Below are positions 23,201 to 32,000 of a stretch of 64,000 bases of DNA, piece after piece. The position numbers and the translations under genes were made by a program. A model generated the notes under the pieces. It saw only the letters and a list, made by a program, of their open reading frames with translations, had not been told where the DNA came from and searched no databases. Source of the DNA: Euleptes europaea (lineage: Eukaryota > Chordata > Lepidosauria > Squamata > Sphaerodactylidae); NCBI RefSeq assembly GCF_029931775.1, contig NC_079325.1, forward strand, positions 36,258,461-36,322,460. The letters are read 5' to 3'. The first letter of the stretch is position 1; every line of letters begins with the position of its first letter.

Positions 23201-23245
23201 AAGGAGGGGAGGCAACTGCCGGAGCCATCTCAGTGGCCCAGCCAT
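11189..23245 (-). CDS. MRRF: MRRF, mitochondrial ribosome-recycling factor (six coding exons, complete)
   Basis: MRRF splits post-termination mitochondrial ribosomes together with mitochondrial EF-G2. Coding exons on the minus strand are 23245-23062, 21921-21772, 18348-18230, 16952-16861, 13035-12876 and 11266-11189, 783 bases with the stop, giving 260 residues; the human protein is of similar length. All junctions have GT/AG and the phases fit. Residues 1 to about 60 are Arg-rich and poor in acidic residues, as in a mitochondrial presequence (MAGPLRWLRQLPPLLR). The RRF fold follows, with RVNIKAALVEDIINLEEVN, then LKSPQLILVNM, AIKAIRESGMDLNPE, and the conserved VTREHREKL and VSEDTIRLIEKQ helices. 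The C-terminus is KTKELLG. It is head to head with RBM18. No defect is seen. Confidence 0.96.
11454..12167. mobile_element. DNA-transposon-like element with about 55-bp terminal inverted repeats
   Basis: The left end (11454-11508, 'tttatgcatggtcgctttaa' onward) returns as its reverse complement at 12112-12167 with a few mismatches and single-base indels. The dinucleotide TA flanks both TGCATGG ends, suggesting a TA target, though the ends are locally palindromic. The roughly 600-bp centre has no transposase. It lies in the last MRRF intron. Confidence 0.75.
12168..12875. other. Rest of the last MRRF intron
   Basis: I recognised neither a gene nor a repeat here. Confidence 0.5.
12876..13035 (-). 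CDS. MRRF: MRRF coding exon 5
   Basis: It encodes VTREHREKLTTLAKQLTHKA through TVSEDTIRLIEKQ, the long helices of RRF domain I. Acceptor GTCAG, donor GTACCT. Confidence 0.96.
13970..14195 (+). repeat. Sauria-type SINE, 3' two-thirds
   Basis: The body 'ggctcaaggttgactcagcc', then 'ctgggggtaaagtg' and 'gtctgcctaggaaac', and the tail with repeated ACCTTT match the full copy at 20823. The tRNA-like head is absent. Confidence 0.75.
15160..15405 (+). repeat. Degenerate family-2 SINE head and another repeat tail
   Basis: The sequence 'ctgagtggcagagcacc' and 'aggttcagtccctggcatctcc' are a decayed family-2 head. It is followed by a piece ending 'gggcgggttagaag' and an AAATA-rich tail common to other SINE or LINE 3' ends. 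Confidence 0.5.
15585..15660 (+). repeat. Family-1 SINE head fragment
   Basis: It starts 'agccagcgtggtgtagtgg' (A box) and includes GGTTTGATTC (B box), then stops. Confidence 0.7.
15853..16155 (+). repeat. tRNA-derived SINE (family 1), near full length
   Basis: It runs from 'gagccagcgtggtgcagtgg' through GGTTTGATTCC and 'gctgggtgaccttgggc' to 'gcatataaaaaccgactc' plus CTT repeats. A second GGATTTGTTTCC half suggests an internal partial duplication typical of this family. Confidence 0.85.
16861..16952 (-). CDS. MRRF: MRRF coding exon 4
   Basis: It encodes SAAAAIKAIRESGMDLNPEA and on to VIRVPIP. Acceptor TTTGCAG, donor GTAAGC. Its 92 bases leave two bases for the next codon. Confidence 0.95.
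16953..18229 (-). other. MRRF intron between coding exons 3 and 4
   Basis: About 17860-18030 holds a decayed minus-strand family-2 SINE ('ccagggattgaacatgggac'). The rest shows no recognised gene or repeat. Confidence 0.55.
18230..18348 (-). CDS. MRRF: MRRF coding exon 3
   Basis: It encodes GSLDHIIVATEDGKFPLN through VSLKSPQLILVNMSSFPE, the beta-rich domain II of RRF. Acceptor TTTCAG, donor GTAAGT; it ends in phase 0. Confidence 0.95.
18761..18798 (+). repeat. 19-bp tandem duplication at a SINE 5' edge
   Basis: CCTCCTTCTCCCAAGACAG is present twice in a row (18761-18779, 18780-18798), directly before the SINE at 18797. Confidence 0.9.
18797..19066 (+). repeat. tRNA-derived SINE (family 1), near full length
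   Basis: A box GTGTGGTATAGTGGTTAGGAG, B box GGTTTGATTCC, then 'gctgggtgaccttagac' and 'ggtgtttgttgtggggagag'. The tail is diverged. Confidence 0.85.
20395..20590 (-). repeat. tRNA-derived SINE (family 2), degenerate
   Basis: On the plus strand it reads 'acatgaagctgctctatactg', 'ctccagggtctcagg' and 'gaggattgagtctgggac', the reverse complement of the family-2 consensus. Confidence 0.75.
20823..21125 (+). repeat. Sauria-type SINE, near full length
   Basis: The tRNA-like head has an A-box region 'tggcacaaagtggtaagc' and B box 'gagtttgatccc'. The body carries 'ggctcaaggttgactcagcc', and the end is 'ggggactacctttaccttta', the ACCTTT-repeat tail known for Sauria SINEs, which borrow the BovB LINE machinery. 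Confidence 0.8.
21772..21921 (-). CDS. MRRF: MRRF coding exon 2
   Basis: It encodes KGKGQARVNIKAALVEDII and the following acidic helix to RTSP, the start of the RRF domain. The acceptor is TTTTTCAG and the donor GTTAGT. Its 150 bases keep phase 1. Confidence 0.95.
22090..22690 (-). mobile_element. CR1 LINE 3' fragment interrupted by an L1-type insertion
   Basis: The sequences 'agccctgctggatcaaacc' and 'tcagtggcctaccagaagc' are CR1 3'-end landmarks on the minus strand. The CR1 is split at 22338 and resumes at about 22531. The weak continuation to about 22690 makes the right end approximate. Confidence 0.65.
22339..22515 (+). mobile_element. 5'-truncated L1-type LINE 3' end with poly-A
   Basis: The insert ends 'caataaaaatatttatttt' plus an A tract. 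It is flanked by the 15-bp duplication AAAACTATGTAAGCC at 22324-22338 and 22516-22530. These are hallmarks of target-primed retroposition by an L1-type machinery. Confidence 0.8.
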
Positions 23246-23265
23246 GACACACTCTTTGCAGTTAC
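23062..23265 (-). CDS. MRRF: MRRF first coding exon (presequence), with 20 nt of 5' UTR
   Basis: The exon begins after a pyrimidine-rich AG at 23267-23266. The ATG is at 23245-23243, and the exon ends before GTAAGA (23061-23060 is GT on the minus strand). It codes for residues 1-61 plus one base (phase 1). A further 5' non-coding exon must lie toward 25.3 kb; I could not place its donor. Confidence 0.9.
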
Positions 23266-23737
23266 CTAAGAAGAGGAGTTACACACCAGGTGGTTTGCAA
23301 AGACAGTGTTCCTATGTTCAATAGATGCCCACTTCATAGTCTATGGAGTCCCATCCCCTTCTCAATTAACTTAAGGGTTATCGATCCAGTACTAGAGTGG
23401 GATGAGCTGAAGATCTTGCATGACACTACTGGATAGAAATTGAAGGCAATACCCCCACTTTCTAGTGGGGAGCTATGTTTGCCAGGGGGACTGGGGCAGC
23501 TGACTAGCCATCTTGCAGCTACACCCCCCTGTACTGGGGTACTCCCCTCCCAACACATTTCATACTCAATGACAGGCCATTTTTAATATGCATATTTTTA
23601 AATGAATTATGTGGAAAAAAATAACAGTGGGATACTCCTCCTTGCTTTGGGAAAAATAAGCATCCTGGTGCTGCTTCCAAAGGAAGGTTCAGCTTTGCCA
23701 GACCTGCTCTAAGAAAAGGTTTCTGAGCCTTTAGTAT

Positions 23738-23915
23738 AGATTAGTAGTCAAGAGGTAGCCATGTTCATCTGTTGCAGGAAATTAAGCTGAAGTCCAGCGG
23801 CACTTTAAAGAGTAACATAATTTATTCCAGGAGTAGCTTGTCGGAACAGGCTAATACTGGAATAAATGATGTTAGTCTTTGAAGTGACACTGGACCAGTT
23901 TAATCAGTAGCCAGG
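23738..23915. mobile_element. Putative Penelope-like terminal-repeat fragment
   Basis: The phrase 'gtccagcggcactttaaaga' and the neighbouring 'ataatttattcc' belong to a repeat widespread in lizards that I associate with Penelope-like elements. It is followed by a partial inverted repetition ('ggaataaatgatgttagtc'). The family assignment is tentative. Confidence 0.4.
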
Positions 23916-24227
23916 AAGGCCCAGTTGAGAAAGTGGCACATGCACTTTCTGCTGCTTCAGTGCTAGAAAGGAACGTTTAAAGCTGGTTGCACTATGCGTG
24001 CACCAACCCAAGAGCCCCATGACTTTGAGGATGTCAAGGTTTTTGACTGCAAGGAGAGAATTTCATGAAATACTGCAAGGAGTCTTGTGACCAGCCTGAA
24101 ATAGCTGTTTCAGGTGGTAAAGGTTGAGAAGCCCCAGCTACACTTCCATCATGCTGCTTCCATTTCTTTAACCATATAGCTTTTTTGTCTTAATGTGCAG
24201 AGACAGCAATCAAGAAGGACCAACTTT

Positions 24228-24370
24228 GAAGAAGACAGCTTTGTAAATTCAGTTTACCTTCACAATAACCCTACAAAGTCCAAGCCCCTCTAGATTCTCT
24301 TTTTGCAGAGGTGGAACTAAGGCACAGAGCAATCGGGAAGGGTGAACCTGAATCCTAAACCACATACACA
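24228..24370 (-). repeat. MIR-like ancient tRNA-SINE fragment
   Basis: The blocks 'tcacaataaccctacaaag' and 'gcagaggtggaactaaggc' resemble the conserved MIR core and 3' end. It is heavily diverged. Confidence 0.4.
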
Positions 24371-24561
24371 GACACTTGCTCAAAACATGGTACTCATAGT
24401 ACATGGGGGAAAAGCAGCAATTGCCAGGATTCTTTTAACTAAAATTAATATGCAATCTTTGTTTTTACATCCTTCAATTTAATTCAATGCATTTGCTTAA
24501 TATCAGAGCTTATTATAAAGCATTTAGTACAAACAAAACCAGTTATGAAATAGTTCAATTT

Positions 24562-25038
24562 GAGTCCTGTAGTACCTTAACCAACAAAAGTTTCAGGATG
24601 TAAGTTTTCAAGAGGCAAAGCTCTATTCCTCAGAAGCAGCAGAACGTAAGTGGAGATCCTAATCCTTTTATCCTAGTCAGAAAGTGGGAGGGGTGTTGTC
24701 AAGAATCCTTGCAAAAGTGCAATGCATATTGTAATCAGCTTGATTAGAGCAGAGGGGAAATGCTTGGGAGCAGAAAATTAGCATCTGTAGTGTGATAAAA
24801 ATCCTGTGCCCCTATTCACCCCTGGGGATCCATTGTTCTGAACTTGTGAATTAACTCGACTTCAGCAATCTGAACACCCACCTTCCGGCTAGGATAAAAG
24901 GACTCAGATCTCCACTTCTATTCTACTGAGTCCAAAGAAGGGAGCTTTGATTCTCGAAAGCTTGCACCCTGAAGCTCTTTACGGCACTCAAATTTAACTG
25001 TTCTACTGCGGACCAACACGGCTACCCTCTGAAACTAT
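24562..25038. mobile_element. Penelope-like terminal repeats in inverted arrangement
   Basis: The outer parts are inverted relative to each other: 'gtggagatcctaatccttt' near 24651 against 'aaaggactcagatctccac' near 24897. The right arm has 'gaagggagctttgattctcg' then 'aaagcttgcaccctg', and ends 'gaccaacacggctaccctc'. These phrases belong to an abundant lizard repeat whose intact form carries a CTGAAGA/GAAA hammerhead-like core; here the core is decayed. No reverse transcriptase remains. Confidence 0.5.
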
Positions 25039-25470
25039 GTTATGAAACAGTTTCTTCTAAGAGTGTTTTTATATAGCCCGTTTAATTTCCCTTTCCCCGA
25101 ATTACTGGGGAAAGAAAAGTAGGATAGGAATAGACATGGTTCAGGGCTCCAGTGTAAACGTATCCGATCCGGATTCCCCATTAGCTCCACCACAAACCTC
25201 CGCCACCCAAGCCCCGCCTCTTCCCTTCCAAGCCCCACCTACTCCGAGTGGAGGCCTCAGCACGTTCCTTCCTTTTCTACCTCCCTAGTCGTTGCATTTA
25301 ATTCCGCTTCTACCGTCTAACCTTCCTACCAGACAAGCGTGGTCTCCGAGGCAGGAAACAAGCCACGAGCTTGACGCGCACGTATGACGTCCGTTCCCCT
25401 CACGCCGCGCGCGAAGGTGATGGCGTCACCGGCGACAGTTGTTGCTCTCTTTCCCTTCGGCGCGTGCCGG

Positions 25471-25478
25471 TGACGTCA
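25471..25478. promoter_or_regulatory. Palindromic CRE (TGACGTCA)
   Basis: A full consensus cAMP-response element (CREB/ATF) about 40 bases upstream of the RBM18 exon-1 splice donor. Confidence 0.65.
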
Positions 25479-25479
25479 C

Positions 25480-25519
25480 AACGGGCCGAGAGAGAGAGAG
25501 AGGGGCTGAGGGGATGCCG
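25480..25519 (+). other. RBM18: RBM18 exon 1 (5' UTR, possibly with an upstream in-frame ATG)
   Basis: A good donor, GTGAGT, at 25520 follows 'ggggatgccg'. Spliced to the acceptor at 28890 it would put the ATG at 25514-25516 in frame with the RBM18 body, adding residues MPVR before the usual methionine. The transcription start is not determined; 25480 is only a guess. Confidence 0.55.
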
Positions 25520-26047
25520 GTGAGTCTTTTGTTGACTTGGGGGCGGCCGTTTTTCACTCTCCCCCCCCCCATTTTTTGTGGGGAGGGTGCTCAGATGGAG
25601 TCGCCCCGTCTGACTGTCTGTTAGAAGAAGTACCGGGATCGAGGGGTGTGCCTCCTTCATGTGTTTTGGGGGTCGCACACTGCACACGCCCCAGCGAAAC
25701 TCGAATGGTCCTGAGGGTGAGAGCTATGAGGCTGAACCTTTCCTGGCCTCGTCGTGGGGGGGGGGCCCTCAAGCGACCCCCATTCTAAGATCCCCCCATC
25801 CCTTCCGTTCTTTGGAAGTAGCTAAGAAATTATCTAAATCATTACGCTGAAAACAACATGTACGTGTTAAGTCTTCTTTATCTCCAAAAACAGCTTTATG
25901 CTTGCTCCCTTATTCTCACTGGTGTATTTTTTGTGTACTTGCCTTTGCTTTTAGGGTGGCTTTTTACTAGGAGTGTTTATTTGAATTGTAGGTCAGTCGT
26001 GGGGAGAGATCCAGTGGTTGAAAAGCAAGATAAATATTTTAATGTTT

Positions 26048-26235
26048 GGTTCTTGTAGGTTATCCGGGCTGTATGACCGTGGTCTTGGTATTTTCTTTCC
26101 TGACGTTTCGCCAGCAGCTGTGGCCGGCATCTTCAGAGGAGTCACACTGAAGATGCCTGCCACAGCTGCTGGCGAAACGTCAGGAAAGAAAATACCGAGA
26201 CCACAGTCATACAGCCCGGATAACCTACAAGAACC
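26048..26235. mobile_element. Penelope-like palindrome with hammerhead-like cores
   Basis: Two arms of 89 bases (26048-26136 and 26147-26235) are inverted copies with three mismatches and a 10-base spacer. In the right arm on the plus strand, CTGAAGA (26147-26153) and GAAACGTC (26174-26181) flank a pairable GCC...GGC stretch. The left arm has the same on the minus strand. This is the layout of a hammerhead ribozyme core, known in Penelope-like terminal repeats. Confidence 0.6.
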
Positions 26236-26427
26236 AATGAACTCTGACCGTGAAAGCCTTCGACAATGTTTTAATGTTTGTTTTTTCTTTTAAACAGCTG
26301 TTCATGCCTTTGTGGAAGTTTGCAAATACACTTGGCCACTATTGTTTTTTATCTACTTGCATGCCGCTATTCTGCCAAAGCACTTGAGGTGGCATACAAT
26401 TTTTTTAAATCCCAAGTTTATTATTAT

Positions 26428-26590
26428 ATGTTCCGTGGTCAAGCACTGCTTTTGCATGTGGAGAGTCTCAGGTTTAGTCCATGATGCCTCTAATTACAAA
26501 ATCCCTTAGGGAAAGACCCTTCTCTGCCAAAGTCCCTTGAGAACCACTGTTAGAGGAAAGGGGATTTGATATATGGTAGCTTCCTATTTC
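26428..26590 (+). repeat. Degenerate family-2 SINE
   Basis: The sequence 'gtggtcaagcactgcttttgc', then 'tctcaggtttagtccatgatg' and the late block 'atggtagcttcctatttctg' follow the order of the family-2 consensus with many changes. Confidence 0.55.
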
Positions 26591-27545
26591 TGTTATTTAC
26601 AGTTAATTTATTTGCCAGGTAGATAAACAGAGAAGAATTGTACTCTTAAAAAAGAAAATAGAAAGTTAATATAGTCATTTCATCTTTAAAGCCTTCAGAA
26701 GAATCTTATTTGAGCATAAGACATATAATGGAAAAAAACAGACAGGGGACAGCATGATCCAACAAAGTAGTGGACTTTTAAGTTTTATCTTCCTCAGAGG
26801 AAGGAGAGGAGGCAGTGCTAGTGGTGTTCATTTCTCCATCTCTAGCAGAGAGAAGCTACCAGAGCCTAGCTGTACAGCCCATGTTTCCTTCTGGAGAGAT
26901 GCTAAGGCTCAAGAGCAGCCACTGTTACTGCCTCTGTTGGTAGTGTTTTTGTGTCTTTTAAGCCCAATTTTCTGGGTTGGAATGTGTTGTGGGGGGATAT
27001 TGCCCTGCACACATACCCAGAGGTGTACTCTTCTAATGAAAGTTCCTTTTGAGCCTGAGACCCAGAGTCTAATGAGCAATCAGGGTGCAGTATATATTAT
27101 TTATTTACTTAATTGGTACCCCATCTTTTTCCGTAATGGGTGACCAACGCAGCTTACATAAAATGGAGAATAGAGTATATATTATGCAAGGGTGTGGTGC
27201 AACTGAAGTTTCATCAGGTTTGTGGAAGAGTGTACCAAAGTGTTAAATAAAAACCAGTCGGGCTTCAGAGTTTAGTTATGTCCTTTGGGTTTAAAGTACT
27301 TCGTGTGAATTGTTGGTGCATTGTTACTACTTCTCCTTCTTCCACAGAATCCCTCTTTGTCTCAGTGGCCTCTGCCATCCCTATAATCACCTTCCTTTGT
27401 TTTTATAGCCCAGTTTTAAATATGTAACTTTGTCCTGATCTATTCCCCCCTTGTTTTCCCTAGGTACTGTTTTTAGATTGTAAATTAATTGGGACAGAGG
27501 CTGGTCTGTCTATATTTATTGGCACTACATAAACAGTGTATATGC

Positions 27546-28150
27546 ATACCGAATCATAGAGTTGGAAGGGACCACCAGGGTCATCTAGTCCAATCCCCTG
27601 CACAATGCAGGAAATTCACAACTACCTCCCCCCCCAGTGACCCCTACTCCATGCCCAGAAGATGGCCAAGATGCCCTCCCTCTCATGAACTGCCTAAGGT
27701 CATAGAATCAGCATTGTTGACAGATGGCCATCTAGCCTCTGCTTAAAACCTCCAGGGAAGGAGCACTTACCACCTCCTGAAGAAGCCTGTTCCACTGAGG
27801 AACCGCTCTGTTAGAAAATTCTTCCTAATGTCTAGATGGAAACTCTTTTGGTTTAATTTCAACCCATTGGTTCTGGTCCGACCTTCTGGGGCAACAGAAA
27901 ACAACTCAGCACCATCCTCTATATGACATCCCTTCAAGTACTTGAAGATGGTTATTGTATCTCCTCTCAGTCTTCTCCTCTTCAGGCTAAACATACCCAG
28001 CTCCTTCAATCTTTCCTCATAGGACTTGGTCTCCAGACCCCTCACCATCTTTGTTGCCCTTCTGGACACATTCCAGCTTGTCTACATCTTTCTGAAATTG
28101 TGGTGCCCAAAACTGAACACAATACTCTAGGTGAGGTCTAACCAGAGCAG
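27546..28150 (-). mobile_element. CR1 LINE 3' fragment
   Basis: At the left, 'aatcatagagttggaaggga' is a hallmark of the CR1 3' end. On the minus strand 28069-27767 encodes [19 protein letters not shown] then KELGMFSLKRRRLRGD, the CR1 reverse transcriptase C-terminus. It is 5' truncated; the last residues are diverged. Confidence 0.9.
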
Positions 28151-28211
28151 AGTAAAGCGATACTTACAGTTTTATAAAATGAACAGGGTCTCTGCTCTGA
28201 AGACTTTACAA

Positions 28212-28525
28212 CAGGGGTGTTGAACTAATTTGTTACGAGTGCTGGATATTACATAAAAGTCACTTGGTCGGGCTGGGCCATGCCTTGCCAGCCCAGATCG
28301 GGATGGGGTGGTGGTGGTTTGGCTGCCTCAGCTGGTGACCCTGCAGTGGGCTTGCCAGCCCAGATTAAGAGTGGGGAAGTGGATGCCTTGGCCGGCAAGC
28401 CCGCATTGGGCTTACCAGCCCAGATCAAGAGTGTGTGTGTGTGGCTGCCATGGCTGGCTCATGGGCCGGATAAGAGCTGTCAAGGGGCCGAATCTGGCCC
28501 CCAGGCCTTATGTTTGACACCCCTG
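28212..28525. mobile_element. Non-autonomous hAT-type element, 314 bp
   Basis: The ends are CAGGGGTGT and ACACCCCTG. They are flanked by the exact 8-bp duplication CTTTACAA at 28204-28211 and 28526-28533. Inside is a repeated motif around 'gccagcccagat' (three copies). A shorter, inverted relative is at 37111-37284. Confidence 0.88.
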
Positions 28526-28890
28526 CTTTACAATCTAAATGTTGGTGGTGAAGAGGGAAGGGTTTTTTAATTGCCCCATGCAGCAATCTTATGGGTGGGA
28601 TGGTACTGTTGTTCAGAGGGGGAAATTTTTTTGCTGGAAGCCAGCCTTTTGTATTCATAATAGAGAATGATATTTGAACAGTTCCTACACTTGGGCATTG
28701 AGCTATACAAGTGCATTCTGTTGGTATATTCCAGGTCTGAGATTTCACTTAGGAAACTGGCTTACCCTAGCTTGGAGCACTGGCTTGCTTCTTGTGATAG
28801 TGTTACTCATTTAAGGGATGAGCCAGCTCTTTGTTTTCCAACCTCAAGCTGATTTCCCACAACCCTTTTCCCCTTGTCTTTTCTTCTTAG

Positions 28891-29018
28891 GTGCGGATGG
28901 CGGCCGCAGTGCCTCCCATGCATAGCCTGCGCTTGGAGAACGCGTCCATCTTGTCTGAGGGGGCTCTGCAGGATGGGCATCGCCTCTGGATTGGAAACCT
29001 GGACCCCAAGATTACAGA
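28891..29018 (+). CDS. RBM18: RBM18 exon 2 (first main coding exon)
   Basis: The acceptor TTCTTAG ends at 28890, the ATG is at 28897 and the donor GTGAGT at 29019. It encodes [19 protein letters not shown] then IGNLDPKIT, including RNP2. It ends with two bases of the next codon. Confidence 0.93.
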
Positions 29019-32000
29019 GTGAGTGAGGGGTGGCAAGGGCAGGGATCTGAAACTGAGCCTGGAGGTTGGGAAGGAAGTAAGGAAGCAAGCATACAATTGT
29101 TACTTCTGCTGCTGTGTAAGTTTTCAGTTTGGATCACAGTATGTTTAGAGCTGTACAGATCCATGCAGTGAGGTTCCCTTGAAAAGGAATAGGCAGCAAA
29201 ACACTGAGGGAAAGATGGGAAAAGGGTCTTTCTCCTTATTCAGGCCCATCCTCAAGACAAGGCCATACAGCCACAGCCTTTCCCAGAGCATCCTACTACT
29301 TTTCCTTTGCCTTCACTGCCCTAGCAGTTCAAGAGATCCTCCCTTCCCTGTTTTGTTGTCTTATGTTGGTTTGGTGTTTTGTTCCACTCTGGTTGCCATT
29401 GTCCACAGCCTTGTTCATGTGATGGTCAAGTAAAGGAGATGTGATCTTTGAGGTGGTGGCAGAAAGGGGCCTGTAAGGCATGATGGGCCCGAGATATTTA
29501 TGTGAGTGGTCGCCAGTTAGAGCAGCTGTGTGTGCCCCAGTCTCTTTCCTGGTGGCAGCAAATGTTAAGTGTATGCGTTTGACATTCCCTTGGCCTCTGA
29601 ATGATTAGCACGTTTAAATTGCGTGCTAACACGTTTGAGCAAGTTGAAGTGGGGCAATTAAACGCCAATGGAGGAGAGCTTGATTGCTCACAGGGAGATT
29701 AGATGTGCGAGACCAAGATTCGGTTGGCCATTTTCCCCCCAGCTTTACAAAACAATCTCGGTTTTATGCATTCCAAGTGGCTGTTCTTGTTTTATTGCCC
29801 GGATATTGTGTGGCTCTCAGCTGTGGAAGCAATTTTTGTCCAGCTCCTTGTATTTCAGCAAGTGGTTTGGGGTTTTTGTTCCAAGTGCTGCTCCTTTCAG
29901 CCGGGCAGCGTCCTAACCGTGCCTCTAAGTGGAGTCCGTCATTAGCGTAATGCCCTCTTCAGGCAAGTCATTCAGCACTGCGATAGTCGGCCTCTTCTTG
30001 GTTTTGCATTAATTACCATTTTTGCCCTGTGTTTATATTGCTCTGGCTTATCCGCTGTGAGTAATTGCGAGCGGTGTTGAGCTGCCCTGGCCTCTGGTAA
30101 GGGTCCGTTTGTGAAATTTTGGGGAATTAAAGTTCCACAAATTATGTGAGGGGGAGGGGAAGAGAACATTTGCAGCAGTTCGATCTGCAGCAAGGAATTT
30201 CAGTTCAAAACACAATCAAAACTTTGATTTATTTTGCTGTACTGCTTTATTTCTGATTATTACTGGTTTATTTCACAAGGCCAGAAAAATCTAAGGTTTT
30301 TGGTTACCCAGCTCCTTAAAAATCATTCTGCTGGTGGTGGTTTTTGGCATTCGTGTTCCTACAAAAATCTGACTACGGCTTCTGGGACTCTTTGATTGGC
30401 CCTGTAAATCTTGTTGTTTGGAGGTATTCATGTAATACAGCAGCCTGTGCCATAGAGTGAACAAAGTTGGACTTGGGCATAGGATCCTCTGGTTCAGATC
30501 CTACCTTGGTTGTTAGATCATTGACACAATTTGAACATTCTGAAATAGCAGACGGGTAGATTTCTTTTAGGATACATACCATTTTAGAACACATGGGTGT
30601 GGCATGTTTGTGAGCCTTCCTCCAAAATCAAACATTCCCTACGTATGGAAAGCCAGCACCTTGTGTACTGCATGGGCTTCCTAACACACAGTCACCTAGA
30701 CTAGTGGACACTGATGGACCTCTCCTCCATGAATTTGTCAGATCCTTTTTTAAAGCCAGTAGGGATGGATTAGAGGCAATGAGGATGAGGCCAAGGGACT
30801 GCACAGTTGAAAATTCACTGCCTTGTGAATACAGAAGCTTCCTCCCTGTGGTGTTTGTGTACCTTTAAATTAGATTTTTTTTCAGAAGCCAATTTCTAGC
30901 AAAATATCCTGCAATCAAAATGACAGGAAGTGCAAATGTCATGGTTTGCCAGACGCAATAGCTTACATAGCCCTTTGGAAGAATTTAAAGTGCTTTGTAT
31001 TCTAGTTCATTTTTGCAATAGCCATTTAAAGCAGACCTTCACTATTCCCATTTTACAGATTGGGATAAGAGGGTGAGGAACTAGGGGTTACCCAAGATCA
31101 TACAATCCTGTTGGCTGATGGGAAACAGAAGCCCTTATTTTCTCTTTTTCTGCTTAACTAGCCTGCTTCCTTTCAGCATTTAACACCTAATGTGTTCCAG
31201 CAGAAATACCATTGTGTGTTTGCAATAGATTTCAGTACTTCTGTATTGTTGTGATTGTCAATGAATGGCGCGGATCTTGGTGTGCCTTAGTTTACCCATC
31301 TGCAAGTTGTCTTTCTCACAGCCCTTCTTAATATAAAACAACTTGGTGTTAAAGTTCAACTCCTTTGGAGGTCCTTTGAAAGGCACCATGCATCAGTTCT
31401 TTGCATCCCATTTTAAGATCTCTTGTGAGAAGTTTTGCTTGGCAAACAATGTGTTTAACAATATCTTGTTGACTCCCAGTGGGCCAGAATTTCCAGCTCT
31501 AATGGCTTTAGCATGTGGCAAGTACCATTCCCATATCCTTGGGACAGCATTGTTCAGAGGAAGCCTCAACTCAGCGTTTGAATAGCTCTTAGGGTGCCAG
31601 GAGGAAGGCTGGAGGAAAAGGAAGCTGACCTTGGCCAGATTGTCCCACACTTGCTTTGGATGACAGGAAGTAAGAACGAGGTCTGGCTGCAGCTCACAGT
31701 GGAGATGTGACACCCCCCTCCCCATGGGGGGCATCACTCCAAGTACCCCATCAAGATTCTTCAGTAATTTCCAACAGCCTGGCTTCCTGTTCCCTCTTCA
31801 TAAAGCAGCCCTGCCATACATATAAGCCATTTCTTGACCCCTTGAACAGACCTATCCAAATAACAATCCAAAGTATTGGAAGTGAAGAATGGAGTCATGT
31901 GCAAAATTGCAGCTGGAGAATAAAGAATAAAATTTGCCCACAGACATAACAATAGTACCTCATTGTGGCCCAAAAGTGTCTCTTGCCAAGGAGGATCTCT

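Larger units (their letters stand above)
25300..25519. promoter_or_regulatory. CpG-rich bidirectional promoter of MRRF and RBM18
   Basis: This short CpG-rich block lies between the divergent genes. It holds a palindromic CRE, TGACGTCA, at 25471-25478, a TGACGT half-plus site at 25385-25390 and CGTCA at 25424-25428. RBM18 transcription must start shortly before the splice donor at 25520; MRRF transcription leaves to the left. No TATA box is evident, as usual for housekeeping promoters. Confidence 0.7.
25520..28890. other. RBM18 intron 1
   Basis: It holds the palindromic repeat 26048-26235, a decayed family-2 SINE (26428-26590, plus), a CR1 fragment (27546-28150, minus) and a hAT-type element (28212-28525). 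No other gene is seen. Confidence 0.6.
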
